DNA of 64,000 nucleotides from Camellia lanceoleosa (taxonomy: Eukaryota > Streptophyta > Magnoliopsida > Ericales > Theaceae): the NCBI GenBank assembly GCA_025200525.1, contig CM045770.1:130414200-130478199 (forward strand), written 5' to 3'. Below, piece after piece: positions 58,716 to 64,000 of this stretch; the first letter of the stretch is position 1; the number at the start of each line of letters is the position of its first letter. The notes below the pieces were generated by a model. It worked only from the letters and a program-made list of their open reading frames with translations, did not search any database and was not told the origin of the DNA. The position numbers and the translations under genes are program-made.

Positions 58716-58729
58716 CAAACAGGAGCAAC
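58716..58729 (+). other. Polypurine tract of element D's 3' end
   Basis: CAAACAGGAGCAAC lies immediately before TGTAGACACCCC; compare 9465-9478. Confidence 0.65.
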
Positions 58730-58917
58730 TGTAGACACCCCATTTTTTACTGTCCTTAAGATTCGGACGTCATAGCTTGTGCACTCGATGATTCTGATTG
58801 CATGTTCTCGAAGTCCTCGGCGGAGTGCCCTGCCTTTGGGCCTTGAAACCTTGTCTGTTTTGTGCCTTGTTTTGGACTAAAACGTTGGTTTTTCTTGCAT
58901 GGAACTTTTGGTGACCT

Positions 58918-58986
58918 GTCGGCCACCACCATAGGCTGTTGGCCATGTATAATGGTTGTCGGCCAAAGGTGTGGCCGGTCGGCCAC
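58918..58986 (+). promoter_or_regulatory. Dyad cluster, promoter-proximal site, with perfect GTGGCCGGTCGGCCAC
   Basis: The perfect 16-bp dyad at 58971-58986 is identical to 10362-10377 in A. A TATA box follows at 59098. Confidence 0.6.
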
Positions 58987-59097
58987 CAATGCCTTTTTCC
59001 AGAAATTTGTTGACAGCTATACCAACTGTTAGCGCAGTGAGCTGCATCTCCCTACACATGTATAGTGGGATGTTTCTAAGCTTAAGGAGTGTTTTTC

Positions 59098-59107
59098 TAT
59101 ATATATG
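59098..59107 (+). promoter_or_regulatory. TATA box of D 3' LTR
   Basis: CTATATATAT is followed by GGGGGTTCC and the TC run at 59154. The position is equivalent to 10482 and 36784. Confidence 0.5.
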
Positions 59108-59150
59108 GGGGTTCCTCCCCCATTTTGGGAGGTTAGCAATTTTAGAACAC

Positions 59151-59153
<3 letters not shown>

Positions 59154-59196
<43 letters not shown>
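59154..59196 (+). repeat. (TC)n microsatellite in the LTR leader
   Basis: About 21 uninterrupted TC units. Interrupted CT tracts stand at the same place in A and B, so the run expanded from an existing CT-rich leader. Confidence 0.9.
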
Positions 59197-59201
<5 letters not shown>

Positions 59202-60558
59202 CTTTGTGCTTTGTAGCTAGTTTCCTCTACACTTTTACATACACAACCTTGATCAAAGTTACTTCTATTTGAGCTGAGGTTCCTTGAGGCTTGTTTTGAG
59301 CTCTAGCAAGTGGTTTTAGCTTAGATTTGTGCCTAGAGTTGCTCTTTGCTTCAAGAGGTAGTTTACTTGCTTTGTCCACTTGTTTAGTATACTTGTTTTT
59401 CATCTATTTTAATTGTTTTTGGCCTAGTTTTGAACTATAAGAAGCTCTATTTTTGTGACTTAAAAGTGGTGGTTTGAGCCCTTTTTTAGTTAGGGGTGGT
59501 TCACCCTTCTTGCTTACTAGTTTGCTAAGTTTTGGTGCCTTTGTTTATCACTTTCAAATCAAATTTTTTGGGCCTTTTAACCATTGAATTTCAGAGTATT
59601 TTCAGTGGCCAAAAACTTATTTTGAAGTCCAAAATTGGAGGAGTTAGCCTCCCCTCCTTGTGTCTTGTTTGTATGCCTAGATAGCTTCACATGTTTGCAT
59701 GTTTTTCTAACTTAGCTTAGCTTAAGTCCATCATGTTTTTGCCTCTAAAATAACCTGTTTTGGCTCTATTTTGGGCTGGTTAGTTCAGTTGAGGCTTGTT
59801 TTGTATAGTTATAGTGTAAGTCCTTGCACTAGCTTGTTGTTTTAAGGCTTTAACCATCATTGGTGTGACTTGGTTGCATGTTTTTAGTGCTTTTTCCACT
59901 CCAATTCAACACTTAAAATCCCTGCAATCTCCCTCAATTCTTCACTCTTTTGTTTGCTTTGAAAGTGGTTTCAAACCACTTGTTTGCCTAAGTGTGAAAT
60001 GGAGGTGCTACACCTAATGGTTTAATCCCTTAGAGGGGTTCATTACCAACAGTGTAATGCCTCTTTCATGCGTAAATCAAGTTTTGGTTTGAGCCCTCTT
60101 TCCATTAGAAGACACTCACCAATGGACTAATCAATTAAAGAATGACTTGGTAATTAAAATGGGTAAACGAAATTGACAAGTAAAAGAGACAAGATAATCA
60201 TCTCTTTGTGTTGCATTGCATGTGTTCAAATCGGATGTTAGCTTGAACACAAGAAGAATGAGACATTTCATACTCAAAAGTGATGAAATGTGCCATTTTT
60301 TTTGGTCGTCGTTGCCCTTGATCATGCATGATAGGGTGGTGGTCATTTCAATCTTGTTTGTGCATTTATTAAACTTGTACAAACTTGGTTCCTTAGCCAT
60401 CATGCATGGAAATTTCTTGATTGATGGTTTGAGGGCCGAAAGTTTCTCTCCTTTGAGCTTGTGTGATGATAAGGAGGGTAACAGTACAAACAATCTGTGA
60501 GAATATACTGTTTTGCTCTGTTTTGCTCTTTGTTGCAACATGGAAGTGTGAACCAGCA

Positions 60559-60636
60559 GTGGCCGACAGCCATCATCAGTGGCCGATCGACCACCAATGG
60601 TAGTTGCCTAGCCACCATTGGTAGCCGACCGGCCCC
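60559..60636 (+). promoter_or_regulatory. Dyad cluster, inner LTR site (D 3' LTR)
   Basis: GTGGCCGACAGCC, GTGGCCGATCGACCAC and GTAGCCGACCGGCC stand at the position of 12411-12509 in A. Confidence 0.5.
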
Positions 60637-62093
60637 TTGCCCCTTTTGTCGACCATTAGTGATTTTTGCACAATGTGATGGTAAGGTGAAGCCGAGGTGT
60701 TCTAGAAGTTGGCAAAATTTTCAGTGATCAAATGTGCAAACAGAGGCTTGCAACAGCAAAACAGTGGCACTTTGGGTGTAGAATTGAGCATGCACATGCA
60801 TATTTATCACCTTCCGAGGCTAAGTAGTTGATCACTTAGTTTACTTGCAATTGACTTGTAATCCATTAACTAGATAGGTAATTAATTAGATGTGACGTAA
60901 TTATTTAATTAGTTAGCTAGAAAAGTTAATTAGTTTTCAGTTTGTAATAATTAGTTAGCTTAATTAGAGTAGCTAGTTAGCTCTTATTCATTCGGACCCT
61001 CCTTCACGAGGGCATAATGTTGTAATAAGTGTGCGTGCATGTGTGTATATCTTCCAACCCCACGTCTTTCTCCCTTTTACTTAATCACTTTTGATGGTTA
61101 GATTAGAGACATGTTTACATTAGCATATCACATGCTTGCATTCATTCATTCGTATTGCATGCACCGAGGCTCAGCGCATCATTCAAACTGCATTGTCATT
61201 TCAATACTTCTTTGAATACATGTTTAACGCATGTTATCAAATTGATTCATATGCCATATTAGTAGCCAAGCCTATTAATTGCATATTGCATGTGTTGTAT
61301 TAGACATCTTAACATAGTTAGGAATCAAGCATTATTTTCTAACTCACATCTTCCTAGCTTAGAGTACTAGGTGAGTTGTTAATGCTTTAGCATACTTGCA
61401 TGAATGTGAATGTTGCCATGTTTAGCATGCTTACCACGAGGCTATGTGCTTAAATGCTAAACTGAATGAATGCCTATGGATAAAGGCTTGTTGTTTGAAT
61501 TGGAATAATTCAACAAATGTAAGTTTTAAACCCACTTTGTTGAGTGGCAAATCATGTTTTAGGCCCACTATGTTTGGTGGCAAATCCGCATACTTTAAGC
61601 CCACTTGAGGTGGCAAATTCAAACCATTTTCACAAACAAATATGAGTTGAATTGTTCTAAGTCTTTCAATTTTAGCCTACACTTGCTTGTGCGCATCACA
61701 TAGTAATGTTAGCTAATAACCGGAATAAGAGCACATAATGTTTATAAAAGTCATATTATGATTAGTAGAGGTCGATCTTTGATTGGGCAAGAGGGGGGTG
61801 CTCAATTCATGACCTTCTCCCTTCGTACCTAAGTTCTCGAGCCGATACAACTTTGGTGATAACGAACACGTGGCCTTTGGCACGAGTCAGGGTTTCCTAA
61901 ATTTTCCCAAAATAAAATATTTAGGTGGCGACTCTATATCTGGCAAAGCAGTCCAATTTTGACATTATTTGATTGAAAATTGATTTTCCCAAATGATTTG
62001 TCGAATTTGGACTCTTTGGTATTTATCAGTTTCACATTGCACCTGTGAGATTAGATTCAGAAGCGCGGGAGGCCGAATTGTGAGGCCTTCTTT

Positions 62094-63122
62094 TCATATC
62101 CTTTCGAAAGGAGGCGACAAAAAAAAAAAGACGAGCCACAAGTAGTAAAGGCTATAGAGCATAGTGCCTTTGAGGTAGTGAAGTATGCAAAGTAGAGCAA
62201 TATAATACGGGGTGCGAGGAGTCGACAGGTACTGACTAACAAGATGGACAACATAGGCAATGTCAGGATAGGTCATAGTGAGATAGACAAGACCACCTAC
62301 TAGGTGGTGATAAAGAGTAGCATCAGAGAAAAGATCCCCATCTAAAGGAGTGAGACGAATCTGAGGATCAACGAGAGTAAAAGTAGTCTTGCAATCGATA
62401 TGACCAGTAAGTGCCAAAAGATCGGATGCATATTTGGCTTGTGATGAATAATAACCAGTGGAATCGTAACAGATTTCAAGCCCTAAGAAATAATTAAGAG
62501 TACCAAGATCTTTCATGTCAAATTGACGATTGACAAATTGTTTGAGGCTAAGAATACCAGCCACATTATCACCGATGATAATCATATCATCCATATAAAG
62601 AAGAAGAAGAGTGGTGCCATAAGGAGTGGTCCGAACAAATAGAGGAAAGTCATATAAGCTAAAGGTGAAGCCGAAGTCATAGATGATGGAACTGAATTTA
62701 GCAAACCAAGCTCATGGGGCTTGCTTGAGACCATAAAGAGCACGCTGTAGTTTGCAAACCTTATGAGCCAAATAAACAAACTCAGGAAGAGGTTGTATGT
62801 AGACTTCCTCAAGAATATCACTATTAAAGAAGGCATTTTTGACATCCATTTGAAAGAGATCCCAGTGGCGAGCAGCGGCAATAGCAATTAAGATACGCAC
62901 AAAGGTAAGCCGAGCAATTGGAGCAAAAGTCTCTTCATAACCAATGCCATATTCCTAGGTGAAGCCCTTTGCAACAAGATGGGCTTTGTAGCGCTCAATA
63001 GAGCCATCAGAATGGGTCTTCATTTTGTATACCCATTTGCAGCCAATCGCAGTCTTTTCAGGAGAAAGATCAACAACATCCCAAGTATGAGTTTTGTCTA
63101 GAGCCTATAGTTCATCAGTCAT
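62094..63122 (-). pseudogene. pol: Copia reverse transcriptase and partial RNase H
   Basis: In order on the - strand: CKWVYKMKTHSDGSIERYKA (near 63030), LVAKGFT then TAG, ETFAPIARLTFVRILIAIAA, QMDVKNAFFNSDILEEVYI, ALYGLKQAP then TGA, and the catalytic YMDDMII (near 62590). Then come DMKDLGTLNYFLGLEI and the RNase H entry (PDIAYVVHLVSQYLSTP, HYLKGTMLYSLYY) before the break at about 62110. The stops fall where copia proteins have Gln or Arg, consistent with C-to-T changes. The overlapping frame 62582-62887 is a shadow. Confidence 0.85.
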
Positions 63123-64000
63123 AGCTTGCTGCCAAAGAGGATTAGTATAAGCCTCACAATAGGAGGTAGGTTCATAAGTAGAAAAAGCAGTAGACTCGAC
63201 AATATAATCACGAAGATGAACAGGTGGTTGAGTTACTCGATGTGGACGACCGATGGGAAAAGTTGTAGGGAGAAGGTTTGATGGAGAGGTAGAAGACAAG
63301 CTACAAAGCGCAATGGGCAGTGGACCGTCAGGGAGAGCAGTCTAAACGGGATTAGGGGTCAGCAAAGGTATCCCTACAAATGAGGAACCTACATCAAATG
63401 CATTAGAGAAGAGATCTGTGGAAGGATTAGTAAACATGATGGAGGTAGAAGGTATGGATAAGTGAAACAAGGATAGAAGTGAAAACATTTTATGCTCTCA
63501 GAAAATCACGTGATAGGATGCACGAAGACACTTAGAGATAGGATCCCAACAGCGATAGCCTTTATGTCCAATCCCATACTCAAGAAAGCAACAAAGACGA
63601 GAACGAGGGTCAAGTTTGGTGTGTTCATGAAGGTGAAGGGGGACAAAACATGCAAACCCAAAAACCAAAAGAAGTGTGTATGGAGGGCTAGTGCCATACA
63701 AACGTTCAAAAGGAGTTTGATTATGAATGACAGGAGTGGAAACACAATCAATAGTATGCACAGCAGTAAATGCAGCTTCTCCCCAAAAGTTTTCAGGATA
63801 GGAAGAAGAGAGAAGAAGAGCTCAAATAGTGTCGAGAATACGTCGATGTTTCTACTCAGCACGTCCATTTTGCTGGAACGTGCCAGTACAAGAACGATGA
63901 GGCTGAGTTCCATGACATTGAAGAAAAAAGAGAAAATTCGAATCCCGATACTCCATAACATTGTCAGAGCGAAAAATTTTAATGTTCTTTGAAAATTTGG
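63123..64000 (-). pseudogene. pol: Copia integrase C-terminal part and IN-RT spacer
   Basis: The right end has FRSDNVMEYRDS (core Asp) and NGRAE before a TAG (core Glu), then HTIDCVSTPVIHNQTPFERL, GFACFVPLHLHEHTKLDPRS, YGIGHKGYRCWDP and the spacer LLPTTFPIGRPHRVTQPP. These words are typical of plant copia integrases. At least four stops are present. The N-terminal integrase, protease and gag lie beyond the window. Confidence 0.8.

Larger units (their letters stand above)
48425..62060 (+). mobile_element. Element D: non-autonomous Tat/Ogre-like element (or recombinant), 3' end truncated
   Basis: The 5' LTR starts TGTAGACACCCC at 48425 within asB of C and is followed by a good primer site. The interior has lost all of gag, keeps the collapsed pol seen in A, a remnant of asA and an almost open asB core. 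It ends with the repeat arrays, a polypurine tract and an LTR cut at about 62060. The two LTRs differ far more from each other than those of A do, so the left and right halves may come from different elements. Left flank bases CTCCC (48420-48424) are the candidate target duplication; the right copy cannot be found because the end is missing. Confidence 0.7.
58730..62060 (+). repeat. 3' LTR of element D, truncated at its 3' end
   Basis: It begins TGTAGACACCCCATTTTTTA and follows A's LTR block by block, with dyad clusters (58918-58986, 60559-60636), TATA box, hairpins (60222-60291) and the end region up to 'gagattagattcagaa' near 62060. The last 85 or so bases expected from A are missing, and copia sequence follows. 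It resembles A's LTR more than D's own 5' LTR. Confidence 0.8.
62061..64000 (-). mobile_element. Ty1/copia retrotransposon, pol part only, decayed, continues past the window
   Basis: On the - strand, integrase core and C-terminus, a spacer, RT and the start of RNase H follow in the copia order (IN before RT). The left end stops within RNase H near 62100 and is followed by about 40 bases of unclear origin, then D's LTR. No copia LTR is visible at this end, so it is truncated. Confidence 0.8.

Noticed and set aside
63506..63961. 151-codon hydrophobic - strand frame resembling a membrane protein
   Set aside because: It is an alternative frame of the copia integrase, whose own frame shows the family words with stops.

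Overview
The window looks like a repeat-filled stretch of a flowering-plant nuclear genome, probably a dicot with a large genome. I see no host gene. Practically every base can be placed in nested LTR retrotransposons. The evidence is long LTRs starting TGTAGACACC and an Arg-type primer binding site (TGGCGACTCYGCTGGGG). It also includes a Ty3/gypsy gag-PR-RT-RNaseH-second RNaseH-IN order, which is the signature of the Tat/Ogre lineage, and spliced genes on the antisense strand of these elements. All coordinates, splice sites and similarities were read by eye.

Layout. Element A (1-14060, + strand) is a shrunken, non-autonomous Tat/Ogre-like element. The window starts inside its 5' LTR, and its 3' LTR is complete (9479-14060). 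A sits 37 bp inside the 3' LTR of element B (14061-37228, - strand), a giant element of about 20 kb inside the window without its displaced 3' LTR. B keeps decayed gag, PR, RT, RNase H, a second RNase H and IN. It also carries two genes on the opposite strand between IN and the 3' LTR: asB, a plant mobile domain (PMD) protein gene with about six exons, and asA, a two-exon gene resembling DUF7745-type proteins. A 2.8-kb solo LTR of another family (27572-30364, target duplication GTACC) sits between gag and PR of B. B in turn is inserted in the leader of element C (37229-48424, + strand), an older sister with the same gene order. C is interrupted inside its own asB exon by element D (48425-about 62060, + strand). 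D shares the collapsed pol of A and keeps a nearly open asB. At the right edge a decayed Ty1/copia pol (62061-64000, - strand) abuts the truncated 3' LTR of D.

How the parts fit. B and C carry recognisable catalytic domains, all broken now by stops, frameshifts and substitutions such as PR DTG to DIR and IN Glu to Lys. A and D lost most of pol but share the same deletion junctions, so they look like a mobilised non-autonomous subfamily that depended on elements like B and C. A GC-rich dyad, GTGGCCG-NN-CGGCCAC, occurs in clusters at two places in each full LTR and just upstream of each antisense gene. This suggests common regulation of the sense promoter and the antisense genes. Most substitutions I could polarise are C-to-T or G-to-A, as expected for methylated, silenced repeats.
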